A DNA stretch of 62,696 nt from Phocaeicola coprocola DSM 17136. GTDB taxonomy: Bacteria; Bacteroidota; Bacteroidia; Bacteroidales; Bacteroidaceae. The notes beneath the pieces were generated by a model that saw nothing but the letters and a program-made list of their open reading frames with translations, did not search any database and had not been told where the DNA came from. Made by a program: the position numbers and the translations under genes. Numbering within the stretch: the first letter of the stretch is position 1; every line of letters begins with the position of its first letter. The stretch spans positions 1 through 62,696 of the forward strand of contig NZ_DS981497.1 of NCBI RefSeq assembly GCF_000154845.1, read 5' to 3'. This document shows positions 16,834 to 25,209 of the stretch, in pieces.

Positions 16834-18084
16834 TTAGAAACGGCTGGATGAACCTCCGCCTCCGGACGATCCTCCTCCGAAACTGCCTCCGCCACCGCCT
16901 GAGCCTCCCGAACGTCTGGAAGAGGTGTTGATTTTCGGTATTGTATAGCCTACCATGTATTCGGCATCGCAATGCATACATCGATGGCGAGCCTCCATCA
17001 GTCCTTCTGATGAAGTGGTGGCTTTAATAATAGTCCGATATTTTTCTTCCTTGTGCAGCGTCATGTGCCCGCAGGAGGGGCAGCATTCATAGCCGTCCTT
17101 TTCAAGCGGTATCCGGATTTTCACCTCTTCGCTGCAAGCGGAGCACCGGTAGATGCGGATGTATGCCGTCTTCAGTTCTGTTTCTTTGCGTTCGCTTTCA
17201 GTCAGCCGTTTCGTATCCTGTATCAACTCGTGCAAAGGAATCTCCCGGAGGGTTTCCCGGTTGCATTTCGGGCATGTCCGGCTGCGCCTGAGGGTCTTTT
17301 GTTTCTGTCTGCCGAAATACCAGCAGGCAATACCCAGCATGGCGGGCCACACCGGCACTAGCCAGCACAGTCCGAGCAGGGTGCGTACAGTAAAGGGTTT
17401 TCGGGTCGCCAGCAAGGTCAGTGCGGCTTCCGTCCCTTCGTCTTTGGGCGTCATCCTGTGTACCGCCGATTTCCAGACAAACCAGTTTATAAGTATCAGC
17501 ATCAGGGCAAACACGATAAAGACCAGGGAAGGGGTGGTACGCCGGAACTTTTTTATCCATGCTTCCGGCGGTGCTGCCTGATAGTCACTTCCGTACAGAA
17601 CTGCCGCCACCGCCTTGACACCTTCAAGCATTCCTGTATTCCAGTCATTTTCCCGAAGATGCGGCACCATGGTTTCCATCTGTATTCTTTTGCAAATGGC
17701 ATCCGGCAATACTTCTTCCAGGCCATACCCGGTCTTGAAGGTGATATCCCGTATATCCCGGGTCAGCAGAATCAGCAGTCCGTTGTCATCTTCCGCCTTG
17801 CCGACACCCCACCGGTTGAACAGCGTAACGGCAAATTCATGCGGTTCCTCTTCTCCGATGCTGTTCAAGGCGACAACTGCCACTTCTATGGTCAGTGAGT
17901 CCTCCAGTTGTTGCAATATATCGTTGATTTTATTCTTCGTTTCACTGTCCAATATATGGTCAGGGTCGGATACCCAATTGTCCGCATCGTATGTCTTGGG
18001 ATTAGGTACATCATCGACCGTTCCCCATGCCATCGGGCAGAAACCCACCAGAACGGCTATGCAGATTATAAGTTTTCGTATCAT
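16834..18084 (-). CDS. TPM-domain membrane protein with zinc ribbons and Gly-rich tail
   Basis: 416 aa. Signal peptide (1-22), then a TPM domain at about 30-165: DPDHILDSETKNKINDILQQ, IEVAVVALNSIG, FNRWGVGKAEDDNGLLILL, and GYGLEEVLPDA. A membrane segment at about 188-205 and another near 250 (LCWLVPVWPAMLGIACWYF) follow, then CPKC, CSAC, CPSC and CMHC pairs, and finally a Gly/Ser tail ending GGGGSSSRF as in YgcG-type proteins. TPM domains are periplasmic and linked to membrane-protein repair or stability in other organisms. The ribbon insertion between membrane segment and tail makes this an unusual architecture. It overlaps 18081-18743 by 4 bp. Confidence 0.82.
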   Translation of the reverse strand: MIRKLIICIAVLVGFCPMAWGTVDDVPNPKTYDADNWVSDPDHILDSETKNKINDILQQLEDSLTIEVAVVALNSIGEEEPHEFAVTLFNRWGVGKAEDDNGLLILLTRDIRDITFKTGYGLEEVLPDAICKRIQMETMVPHLRENDWNTGMLEGVKAVAAVLYGSDYQAAPPEAWIKKFRRTTPSLVFIVFALMLILINWFVWKSAVHRMTPKDEGTEAALTLLATRKPFTVRTLLGLCWLVPVWPAMLGIACWYFGRQKQKTLRRSRTCPKCNRETLREIPLHELIQDTKRLTESERKETELKTAYIRIYRCSACSEEVKIRIPLEKDGYECCPSCGHMTLHKEEKYRTIIKATTSSEGLMEARHRCMHCDAEYMVGYTIPKINTSSRRSGGSGGGGGSFGGGSSGGGGSSSRF

Positions 18085-18743
18085 ATAGTGCCTCCTTTCT
18101 CATGGTTATTCATATCGACCGGTCTGAAAGAACGTCTGCTGTCCTTTTCATCGTATTTTTTTAATTTCTCGCTGTTCATTTCCAACAGGTAAACGACGAA
18201 TCCGGAAAATCCAAGCAGGCACATCACACTGAAAAATAAGAGCAGAAGCATCCAGCCCCAGCCGATATCGTCAAACATGGGTGAGGCAAACCTCATGCAG
18301 ATAATATAGGCAAACCCAAATGCCGCAACCAATATTCCCAATGCCATGACGGGAAACAGCAGGATTATTGCCAGTGTTTTCCATATCAGTTTGCAGAATT
18401 TGGGGTGACGGCCTGTGACAGCATAGCCAACTAAAGAGCAAGCGGTGGCAGGTACTAGTATCATTATCAGGCAGATAAATCCAGCCATCAGCCATTCCAC
18501 AGGAGAAGCGGCGGCGAGCGACCCTCTGCTCTCTGCAAAGATATTGGCAAACAGTCCTTCATTGATGATAAGATGCCCCAGACTGAACAGTACGGTGGTC
18601 AGAGCAAATACAATCATGAAAATAAAACCCGCTGCCAGACAGCCTGACGGCTCTTTGGAGTCCTGCTTCCTTCTCCAGATAATCAGTCCGGTTATCAGAA
18701 TCTGTAGTACAATCAGGATATATCCTTCCATAGGCTCGGTCAC
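18081..18743 (-). CDS. Polytopic membrane protein, partner of the TPM/zinc-ribbon protein
   Basis: 220 aa, about five membrane segments. Same family as 13040-13708 (CSLVGYAVTGRHPKFCKLIW; C-terminal LLEMNSEKLKKYDEKDSRRS). Starts inside the stop of 18740-20326 (4-bp overlap) and ends inside the start of the TPM gene (4-bp overlap), so three genes are coupled. The conserved cytosolic tail with SxKLxxYxxxDxxRSxR may contact the ribbon domain. Function unknown. Confidence 0.75.
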   Translation of the reverse strand: MTEPMEGYILIVLQILITGLIIWRRKQDSKEPSGCLAAGFIFMIVFALTTVLFSLGHLIINEGLFANIFAESRGSLAAASPVEWLMAGFICLIMILVPATACSLVGYAVTGRHPKFCKLIWKTLAIILLFPVMALGILVAAFGFAYIICMRFASPMFDDIGWGWMLLLLFFSVMCLLGFSGFVVYLLEMNSEKLKKYDEKDSRRSFRPVDMNNHEKGGTI

Positions 18744-20326
18744 TTAAAAATGACGGGGAGAGTGGTGACAAAGGAGATCGCTTTTCCCTTCCATTTTGCC
18801 GGGACATACTTTATGCCGTAGAGGCAGTCGCACACCGCTTTTTCCAATAGCGGATGGGGGTCTCCGTTTATTTTTACGTTGCTGGCAACTCCGTCGGTTC
18901 CGATGGTTATTTCCGCCGTCATTCTTCCTGTAATTCCTTGCTCGACTGCCTCTTCCGGCCTCCTGAGCAATTGTGCCAAGATTATGTTCCATTCGTCCGG
19001 CATTCCTGTCTGCGGGTTGATGGGCTTGGCTGGCTGGAAATCAGGACTGAAATAATCCACTTCCTCCATTTCTTCCGGTTCGGTCTGCTTTGTATTGTCC
19101 GGTGATTTTTCTGTGCACAACCATTCGATAAGTTCGTTGCATCGCTCGCGGTTGATTATTAACCGCGATGCTTCGCCTTCCGATGGGGCAAATACGGTTA
19201 TCTCGGCAATTTCCCGTCTCTTTTCGTCCGGCATGTAGAGCAATAGACTATCCCCCTGCAAGGCTGTCCTGTAGTGTTTTCCCATCATTCCGGCAGCGTC
19301 TGTATCGTCATTTTCCTCTGAAGCTTCATCTTCCATAAAGTGTTTCAAGGTCTCTTCCAGGTTGTTCAGGTCGATGCCTTCTTCTTTCAACCACTCTTCA
19401 AACGTGATTTTCCTTGTACTATTTTTCAGAATCTTGTCCAAATCTCCTGTTGTAGATGTTGAAGAGGACGGCTCGTACCAGTTCCCGTCCCTGTGATAAA
19501 GGCGCTTCATGCCTTTCAGTTTGTCGAGAGTCTCTGCGTCTGCGGAGATGATGAAGCCGTTGCTGTCAACCTTTTCTATGGAAAAAGTCTTGTTGCCCCA
19601 AGTCACCTGCACCGGTTTGTCTCCAAAATCCTTTATGGGTACTGTGATGCGGTCGTATTTCTCAGGCATATAGAAAGACAAGGAGATGTGTCCGCCTGCA
19701 ATTTCCTGATAAGGGACAGTCAGCGGTATCTGCAATCCGAACCATATATTCAACATGTCTTTGTTTTGGGCATAGTCGCCGCCCTCAAGCAGATAGATAT
19801 CTTCATCCGGGTGTATATAGACCGGTTTGCCCTGTTTATCCGCCAGATGAAGCTGCAAATCAGTCTCCAGGTCGAAGAAAAGTTCTTTGCAGAACCCCGT
19901 GAAGTTCCCGTTCTCATCCTCGTGATAATACTTTTCCCACAGGCCGGATCCTTGTCGACCACCGAAATATGAAGATACATCTTCGTCTTTGCCCCTTAGC
20001 ATAAGGTTGAAAAAGATAGGAGAATCCTTGTTCGGCTCTATGAATGCCTTGTCAAAGCACATGAACAGTCTTGACAGGCTCTTTTTAAAGCTCTTGTGTT
20101 TGAATTTGTCCGCCCATTTTTCCCAAGGGAGCCTATCCTGTTTGAACTCTTGGCTTTCTGTCAATGAATCAAGTTCGCCGAATGCCGCTCCTGTCTCTAA
20201 CTGATAGAGCGCTTCAAGTCCTTCCATGGTCTTTTTTTTCTCTTCTTCTGTCATTTTCGTCTTGTTTTGTGCCCATGCTCCCAGTACGAAACATGCTAGC
20301 AGGACGGTTGATAATAATCTTTTCAT
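18740..20326 (-). CDS. Exported LTxEQK-family protein ending in a TonB C-terminal-like domain
   Basis: 528 aa from MKRLLSTVLL at 20326; the frame up to 20401 would overlap the upstream gene and lacks a signal at its start. Signal ends GAWAQ. Residues about 25-60 (TKMTEEEKKKTMEGLEALYQ, then RLPWEKW) match the N-terminal module of the family. The body has beta strands including TWGNKTFSIEKVDSNGFIIS. The last 85 residues (ITGRMTAEITIGTDGVASNV, then KAVCDCLYGIKYVPAKWKGK and LPVIFK) fit the TonB C-terminal domain pattern. There is no N-terminal membrane anchor or Pro-rich spacer of real TonB, so it is not an energy transducer of usual form. Coupled to 18081-18743. Confidence 0.72.
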   Translation of the reverse strand: MKRLLSTVLLACFVLGAWAQNKTKMTEEEKKKTMEGLEALYQLETGAAFGELDSLTESQEFKQDRLPWEKWADKFKHKSFKKSLSRLFMCFDKAFIEPNKDSPIFFNLMLRGKDEDVSSYFGGRQGSGLWEKYYHEDENGNFTGFCKELFFDLETDLQLHLADKQGKPVYIHPDEDIYLLEGGDYAQNKDMLNIWFGLQIPLTVPYQEIAGGHISLSFYMPEKYDRITVPIKDFGDKPVQVTWGNKTFSIEKVDSNGFIISADAETLDKLKGMKRLYHRDGNWYEPSSSTSTTGDLDKILKNSTRKITFEEWLKEEGIDLNNLEETLKHFMEDEASEENDDTDAAGMMGKHYRTALQGDSLLLYMPDEKRREIAEITVFAPSEGEASRLIINRERCNELIEWLCTEKSPDNTKQTEPEEMEEVDYFSPDFQPAKPINPQTGMPDEWNIILAQLLRRPEEAVEQGITGRMTAEITIGTDGVASNVKINGDPHPLLEKAVCDCLYGIKYVPAKWKGKAISFVTTLPVIFK

Positions 20327-20351
20327 GGTGAATGGTGATATTGTGTTTTCA

Positions 20352-22025
20352 TTAGAATAATACAGGAATAATGGCAACGGATGCGACGCATTTTCCGTCA
20401 TATTTTGCCGGCATGAACCGCATGCGGTAGATGCAATCCGTTACAATTTCGCTCAAAGCCGGATGCGGCGAACTTGTAATTTCCACTTTGCTGACAGCAC
20501 CATCTGCCTCAATTACCACCGTAGCCATCACCTTACCCGTAATGTTCTGCCCGGCAACTTCTTGTGGGAGTGTAAGCATCTGCGACAGTTCGGCACTTAA
20601 TTCACTTTGAGAGCCAGTTTCTATATTAAGCGGAATGGCAGGCTGGAATCCGGTTTCGGACAAGTCTATTGTCTCCGTATCTTTTTCATATAAATGCCAG
20701 TCAATGGCATTGCGCCCCTTGGTCAGTGTCCGGGCATATTCGACACCCATTTTCAAATGTCCCTCCAGATAATCCCTGAAACCTTCAAGCACCCGGTCCT
20801 TATCAAGCCGCAATCCGCTGGCCGTTTGTTTTTCAGGAATATCCCACTCGGCACCGGCCCTGTATATTTCAACGGCATCCATTCCGTTCATAAAGACATA
20901 ACCATAAACTACATTTTGTCTGTATGCTTTGTTCAATTCTGCTTTGATGGCTTTGTTCATAAGACATATCGAGTCGCAGTCCTGACACAGAATCGCATTT
21001 TTAAAACGTTCCGTTATATCCATGGCACTCCTCAGTCCGTCTCCAAAAGCGGCCATGATGGCAGGACTGTTACCCCGGGAAAGTAGCATTGCATCAAACT
21101 CCTCTCTGTGAGTTTCTCCTATAAACCACTTATATTCCATAATCCAGCCAGCCTGTGCTACTCCCACTGCATACGAAATCATATCATTAGGTGCCAGCAA
21201 GGCATTCCGTTCGTCGGGTGTAAGCTTCATGTTGTCTTTCAGTTTGTGGATGCCGTCCGGGGCCGCAGGAGAATCAAATTTTGCAATTGCCGAAGCCAGG
21301 GCTTCTGATTGGGTGATGTCATTGCTTGCTGTGGCGGTATCTATCCACTCTGGAAGAATAAGGGCATCGTCGGCATGCTCTTGACACAGGAAATAAGGTC
21401 TGTTGTGATTTGCGATGTCGTAATAGCGTTCTTTCTCTCCATCGAAAAAAGAAAACCATTTATCAGATAAGGTGTAATAGTGCCGGGATATCTCATTTTC
21501 AGAAGCGATATGCTTCCTTACCTGTTTCAGCACATCGGAAATTGCGGCATCGATATAATCCAGTTCCGGATAAGGATTTGTTGAGTATGCTCCCATAAGG
21601 GCTCCGTTGCGGAAGCAGATCCTTTCCATTCCGGTACTCTCTGCAATGCCCCGCAATTGTTTCCGGAGAGAGGAATAGTCTTTTAGAACGATTTCTTTCC
21701 AATGCTTTACGCCAAAGTCATAGCCGGCGTGGATATACGGGGCGTACTCTTTCCTGTAAGTTTTCACCTTGACGGATTTTCGGGCGAGCCTATCATAGGC
21801 GGTGATATAGCATAAACTGTACACGATAGGATCCAGTACATCAATTTTGTCTCCCGGTTGTGGGAATTGTACCTTGGATGCCGCTTTCTTTTCAGTCGCC
21901 ATATTCCATACCGTATCCTTTGTCACCTTTATATCAGGCTCCTCTTCGGTTATCCGGTTCGTATTCTGAGCTCCGGCTGACAATACCATGCCTGAGAACA
22001 ATGCTATGAATGCTGTTTTTTTCAT
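20352..22025 (-). CDS. Exported protein ending in a TonB C-terminal-like domain
   Basis: 557 aa from MKKTAFIALF at 22025. The frame is open to 22361, but the added 112 residues lack a signal peptide and contain a promoter-like TACCTTTG box, so the later start is preferred. Signal ends SAGAQ. The middle is largely helical, with CQDCDSICLMNKAIKAELNK and a conserved MNGMDAVEIYRAG. The end (ITGKVMATVVIEADGAVSKV, PALSEIVTDCIYRMRFMPAK, VAIIPVLF) is a TonB C-terminal-like domain paralogous to that of 18740-20326, including the paired Cys. First gene of the four-gene coupled operon running to 16834. Confidence 0.7.
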   Translation of the reverse strand: MKKTAFIALFSGMVLSAGAQNTNRITEEEPDIKVTKDTVWNMATEKKAASKVQFPQPGDKIDVLDPIVYSLCYITAYDRLARKSVKVKTYRKEYAPYIHAGYDFGVKHWKEIVLKDYSSLRKQLRGIAESTGMERICFRNGALMGAYSTNPYPELDYIDAAISDVLKQVRKHIASENEISRHYYTLSDKWFSFFDGEKERYYDIANHNRPYFLCQEHADDALILPEWIDTATASNDITQSEALASAIAKFDSPAAPDGIHKLKDNMKLTPDERNALLAPNDMISYAVGVAQAGWIMEYKWFIGETHREEFDAMLLSRGNSPAIMAAFGDGLRSAMDITERFKNAILCQDCDSICLMNKAIKAELNKAYRQNVVYGYVFMNGMDAVEIYRAGAEWDIPEKQTASGLRLDKDRVLEGFRDYLEGHLKMGVEYARTLTKGRNAIDWHLYEKDTETIDLSETGFQPAIPLNIETGSQSELSAELSQMLTLPQEVAGQNITGKVMATVVIEADGAVSKVEITSSPHPALSEIVTDCIYRMRFMPAKYDGKCVASVAIIPVLF

Positions 22026-22574
22026 AGCAGATTTTACAGGATAAGACACCTTGATATCATTCCAAAGGTGATTGTATAATTTATATATTGCGAGAATCTG
22101 ATTATTCAGGATAGAGAATGGAAAAGAGAAGTAGGAAAACACTTGGTTAGCAAAGGTACAGTTCGGCAAACGCAAAATAGTGAAAAGCCATCCTTTCATG
22201 GCTATATATCCGACCGATGCCTTTTGCCGGTAATAAGAGCCGGGATTCGTCAGATAATTTTTCTTCTCCCAATCACAGAGATTGGGGATAAAGCCGGTTT
22301 TGACTTTCGGTGGAGGACTCTCACCCCAAGCGTTTTTTATTATAGCAATTACGTTTTTCATAATCTTATCCGTTTTTTCTGCGTAAAAATAGCTATATTC
22401 TATATATGAGAGTTATGAATGCTGATAAATTTTACGGATTTCTGTTCATATCCGTCAATTATCCAACACACATGGATTCCCTTATTGAAAATTGACATTC
22501 GGACTGTTCCGATTTTCGCCATCGGACTTGAATGCCACACTATCTGACAAGAAAGTGTGGAGCCGGTTTACTTA
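22026..22574. other. Gene-free leader region upstream of the TonB-domain operon
   Basis: About 550 bp with no convincing coding frame. It holds the -7 box at 22151-22158 and, on the minus strand, small hairpins: CCACACT/AGTGTGG at 22536-22560 and CCGAT/ATCGG at 22510-22525. The in-frame extension of the 20352 gene through part of it is judged non-coding. Confidence 0.5.
22151..22158 (-). promoter_or_regulatory. Putative -7 promoter box (TACCTTTG) for the TonB-domain operon
   Basis: Canonical TACCTTTG on the minus strand, about 126 bp upstream of the ATG at 22025. It supports that start over the longer frame. The -33 region is not clear. Confidence 0.45.
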
Positions 22575-22727
22575 TTTGTATTAGAGGTTCTGGTAAAACC
22601 CGGAAGCAAATAAATGAAAACAGTACCCCACACCTATATCGCATGTCATTCGCATACGGATACATGTGACAAGTGTTACTGCTCAGCCCTGCTTCCATTT
22701 TGAAATTTACCAGATTTCTAATACAAG
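22575..22727 (-). ncRNA. Candidate structured small RNA, long interrupted hairpin (6S-like shape)
   Basis: Read on the minus strand, about 150 nt fold into one rod. Pairings: 22717-22725 with 22577-22585 (9 bp), 22706-22714 with 22589-22597 (9 bp), 22690-22696 with 22602-22608 (7 bp), 22677-22681 with 22621-22625, and CATGT/ACATG at 22642-22646/22662-22666. Between the third and fourth helices lies a large asymmetric bubble. A long rod with a central bubble is the form of 6S RNA, which binds the RNA polymerase holoenzyme. A TATCTTTG promoter box lies upstream at 22778-22785. The pairing is seen; the 6S identity is only a guess. Confidence 0.4.
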
Positions 22728-22777
22728 GTGTTAGCGAAACACATCAGCTATATATGTCAGTCGCTTGCACGACTGTA

Positions 22778-22785
22778 CAAAGATA
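22778..22785 (-). promoter_or_regulatory. Putative -7 promoter box (TATCTTTG) for the structured RNA
   Basis: Exact TAnnTTTG on the minus strand, about 50 bp upstream of the long rod; a small hairpin (CAGTCG/CGACTG, 22758-22775) lies just after the predicted start. Confidence 0.42.
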
Positions 22786-22945
22786 GAAAATGTTTTCGGA
22801 TAAGCAGCATCGGGGTACTGTTATTTTGCAAAAATACAAGTGAAGCATAAAAAATCCTATACAATTTCTGATTTAAATATCGGAAAACTGTTCACTTTCT
22901 GTTTTTTTTTACCTGATGAATAATTTTCTTTAATTTATGATACAC

Positions 22946-23096
22946 AGATATGCTCCGGAGTCGCATCAATATATCAATTTGCTAATGAAATATTACAGAC
23001 TTATTTCTTTACTATTTTTCTTTGATAAGGAAATCCACCTTCAAGGGTACATCGTAAAATCTTTTGTGGTCGTAGAAATGCAGGTATATTGAATCC
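22946..23096. repeat. Left arm of a 150-bp inverted repeat enclosing the lipoprotein array
   Basis: Near-perfect reverse complement of 25705-25855, with only a few mismatches. It carries the 3' end of a gene of the array plus about 80 bp of downstream DNA up to the CTCCGGAGCATATCT tip. Together the arms bound a 2.9-kb segment. Confidence 0.85.
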
Positions 23097-23116
23097 CATT
23101 CAAAAAAATTATCTAT
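23012..23116 (-). pseudogene. C-terminal fragment of an array lipoprotein, antisense to the array
   Basis: 35 codons on the minus strand (NFFEWDSIYLHFYDHKRFYD, then VPLKVDFLIKEK and stop) match the last part of 25210-25788, while the FFE part resembles 24594-25181. No start remains. It shows that an inverted copy of the family once faced the array. Confidence 0.75.
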
Positions 23117-23392
23117 TCCATCCGAATATCATTCCCATAAGGCATAGTACAAAAAATGTATATGTTGCCATAGTTTCGGTGCGTGTTTTTTGTACTTGTG
23201 TATCAGTAAAGTATCTTTTTATACAAATACAATGTTAATAAACATGTTTTCGTCTTTTTTTATTTTCACATACTGATAGATATTTTTTTCGTTTTATATT
23301 TGTAATGTTCGTTAGTAGGATATGGCAATATTGCTTCAATAATTTCGGACGAGTGAATAAATCCATTGATTCTTTAACCAATTTATGCTTAT
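23117..23392. other. Gene-free stretch before the array, with a 10-bp inverted repeat
   Basis: No coding frame. GTACAAAAAA at 23147-23156 is perfectly inverted at 23186-23195 with a 29-base loop; this could be a terminator for transcription entering from either side. The TATATTTG promoter box of the array is at 23295. Confidence 0.45.
23295..23302 (+). promoter_or_regulatory. Putative -7 promoter box (TATATTTG) of the lipoprotein array
   Basis: Exact TAnnTTTG, 91 bp upstream of the first ATG of the array at 23393. No clear -33 TTG. Confidence 0.42.
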
Positions 23393-23955
23393 ATGAACAA
23401 ATTACTCCTTTTTTTCATAATCATATTCTGTTTTGGTTGTGTATCTGACAGAAACATAGTGTCTGTCAGGCAGGTGGAAAGCGACAGTTATGTTGTGTTG
23501 AGAATGCGTAATGACAGAGCGCACATCCACAGCATACTGTACCCGGTATCTTTTGAATTCAGGAAGAATGTCAAAAAAATCTATTTTATTGTGAAAACTC
23601 GTACTTTGCGAAGAATGATGAGCTGTGCCCCGGAACAGCAGGATGTTACCTGAAGCCGTATGACGGGGACGAGAATCTGAAATCATCGTACAAAAAATTC
23701 TGCGGAACCATAAAGTATGTCGTTGACAAGGACGATACCTTGAAAAATATTATGTCGGAATACTACCGGGTTATGCTCGAAGAGAAGAAGGATACGATAT
23801 ACATACCGCTGGAGATATTTAAGGAAAAGCACGGTGAACTGATAAGGGAGTATCTTGACGGAGACTCGATATACCTGCATTTCCACGACCACAAAAGATT
23901 CTACGATATACCCTTGAAAATGGAATTCCTTGAATTTGAAGGAATGGGAAAATAA
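23393..23955 (+). pseudogene. First array lipoprotein, frameshifted in an A tract
   Basis: Starts as a lipoprotein (MNKLLLFFIIIFCFGC, then VSDRNIVSVRQVESD) and follows the paralogues to FRKNVKK. The frame then breaks at a run of seven A (23573-23579). Adding one A gives NLFYCENSYFAKNDELCPGT and continues without a stop to the normal family end at 23955. Its C-terminal half is nearly identical to that of 25210-25788. The break may be a real mutation, slippage-based switching, or a base-calling error. If restored, the product is about 187 aa. Confidence 0.75.
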
Positions 23956-24003
23956 TGGAGATATGAATCTGGAAAATCTTATATCGTATAAAAATCAATT
24001 CGC

Positions 24004-24567
24004 ATGAAAATCTTATATGTTTCTACATTGATGCTTCTTGCCGGTTGTATGTCCGGAAAAGACATTGTAGCAGTTCGACAGGTGAAAAGACCAGACAAAG
24101 CCGTAATCCTCAGATTATGCGATGATAAAACAGCTATCCACAGCCTGCTGTATCCGTTGTCCTATGAAATGAAAAAAAACAAGGATATGGACATTCGTTA
24201 TCTTGACAATACATTCATGTTTCATGACATAAGACTCAGTTCCGGAACCGGAGGATGCTATCTGGCACCTCAAGACGGCAATAAGAATCTATCTCAATCG
24301 TACAAGAACTTTGACGGAGTCATAAAATACATTATAGAAGATAACGGTGCAATAAAGGAACGGCTGGATAAATATTATAAGAAAATGCTTTCAGAAAGGA
24401 AAGATACTGCCCATATACCACTGGAATATTTTGATGACAAATTTAATGATGTGATAAAGAACTTCTTTGACGGAGATTCGATATGTCTGCATTTCAGAAA
24501 AAGTAAAGAGTTGTATAACATACCACTAAAGGTCTCCTTCGGCCAGAAGCTCCTATCGACAGAATAA
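24004..24567 (+). CDS. Array lipoprotein 2, unknown function
   Basis: 187 aa. Signal with LLAGC lipobox at residue 15, then MSGKDIVAVRQVKRPDKAVI. Family features: a YPLSYEMKKN strand, SSGTGGCYLAP in the middle, a helix with YYKKMLSERKDTAHIPLEYF, and the end GDSICLHFRKSKELYNIPLK. The tail FGQKLLSTE is shared with 24594-25181. Plus-strand, second of four tandem genes with spacings of 26-48 bp, so cotranscription is likely. Not recognised; an exported protein under duplication. Confidence 0.72.
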   Translation: MKILYVSTLMLLAGCMSGKDIVAVRQVKRPDKAVILRLCDDKTAIHSLLYPLSYEMKKNKDMDIRYLDNTFMFHDIRLSSGTGGCYLAPQDGNKNLSQSYKNFDGVIKYIIEDNGAIKERLDKYYKKMLSERKDTAHIPLEYFDDKFNDVIKNFFDGDSICLHFRKSKELYNIPLKVSFGQKLLSTE

Positions 24568-24593
24568 TAGAATACAAAAAAAATAACAAAATA

Positions 24594-25181
24594 ATGATGA
24601 AGACAACTTACATGAAATATATAGGATATGCAATAACGGCAGTAGTCCTGCTGTTGTATGGGTGTGTTTCGGAAAGGGATACAGTGTCAGTAAGACAGGT
24701 TGTGAGTGAAAGGCCTATAATATTGAGAATAAAAAAAGACAAGACTACTGTTTTCAGCCTATCATATCCTGTAACTTTTATGTTCAAGAAGAACGACAGA
24801 AAAGACATTTGTTATGCAGAGAACTCTTATTCATTTCGTAACAAGGAACTTAGTTCAGGTACAGCAGCCTGCTACCTGGTACCAAATGATGAAGACAATT
24901 ATCTGACTTCATCATACAGAGCATTTGATGGTTCTATACTATATATCATTGACAAAAATGATATCATACAAAAATGTTTGTCAGGATACTATAACAGAAT
25001 GGTCAGTGAAAAGAAAGATACTATGCATGTTTCACTGAAATATTTCAACAACAACTTTAGAAATATAATAGATAATTTTTTTGAAGGGGATTCAATGTGC
25101 CTGCATTTCAGAAAAAGTAAAGAGTGGCATGATATTCCACTGAAGGTTTACTTCAGACAGAAACTCCTATCGACAGAATAA
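24594..25181 (+). CDS. Array lipoprotein 3, unknown function
   Basis: 195 aa (MMKTTYMKYIG; the inner ATG at 24612 is an alternative start with a cleaner signal). Lipobox LLYGC, then VSERDTVSVRQV. The N-terminal 35 codons and 35 bp of upstream DNA are nearly identical to the next gene, while the C-terminal tail FRQKLLSTE is shared with the previous gene. The middle (SSGTAACYLVPNDEDNYLTS, SLKYFNNNFRNIIDNFFEGD) is its own. This gene is a mosaic of its neighbours. Confidence 0.72.
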   Translation: MMKTTYMKYIGYAITAVVLLLYGCVSERDTVSVRQVVSERPIILRIKKDKTTVFSLSYPVTFMFKKNDRKDICYAENSYSFRNKELSSGTAACYLVPNDEDNYLTSSYRAFDGSILYIIDKNDIIQKCLSGYYNRMVSEKKDTMHVSLKYFNNNFRNIIDNFFEGDSMCLHFRKSKEWHDIPLKVYFRQKLLSTE

Positions 25182-25209
25182 TAGAATACAAAAAAACAAT
25201 AACAAAATA

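Noticed and set aside
18740..22025. True TonB energy transducers
   Set aside because: They have cleavable signals and large soluble bodies, no N-terminal membrane anchor and no Pro-rich spacer; only the C-terminal domain is TonB-like.
22026..22361. 112-residue N-terminal extension of the 20352 gene
   Set aside because: It precedes a clear signal peptide and contains a canonical TACCTTTG promoter box; treated as leader DNA.
22575..22727. RNase P RNA, tmRNA, SRP RNA or cobalamin riboswitch
   Set aside because: None of their conserved core motifs is present; a GGAAGCAG stretch recalls SRP RNA but is paired within the rod.
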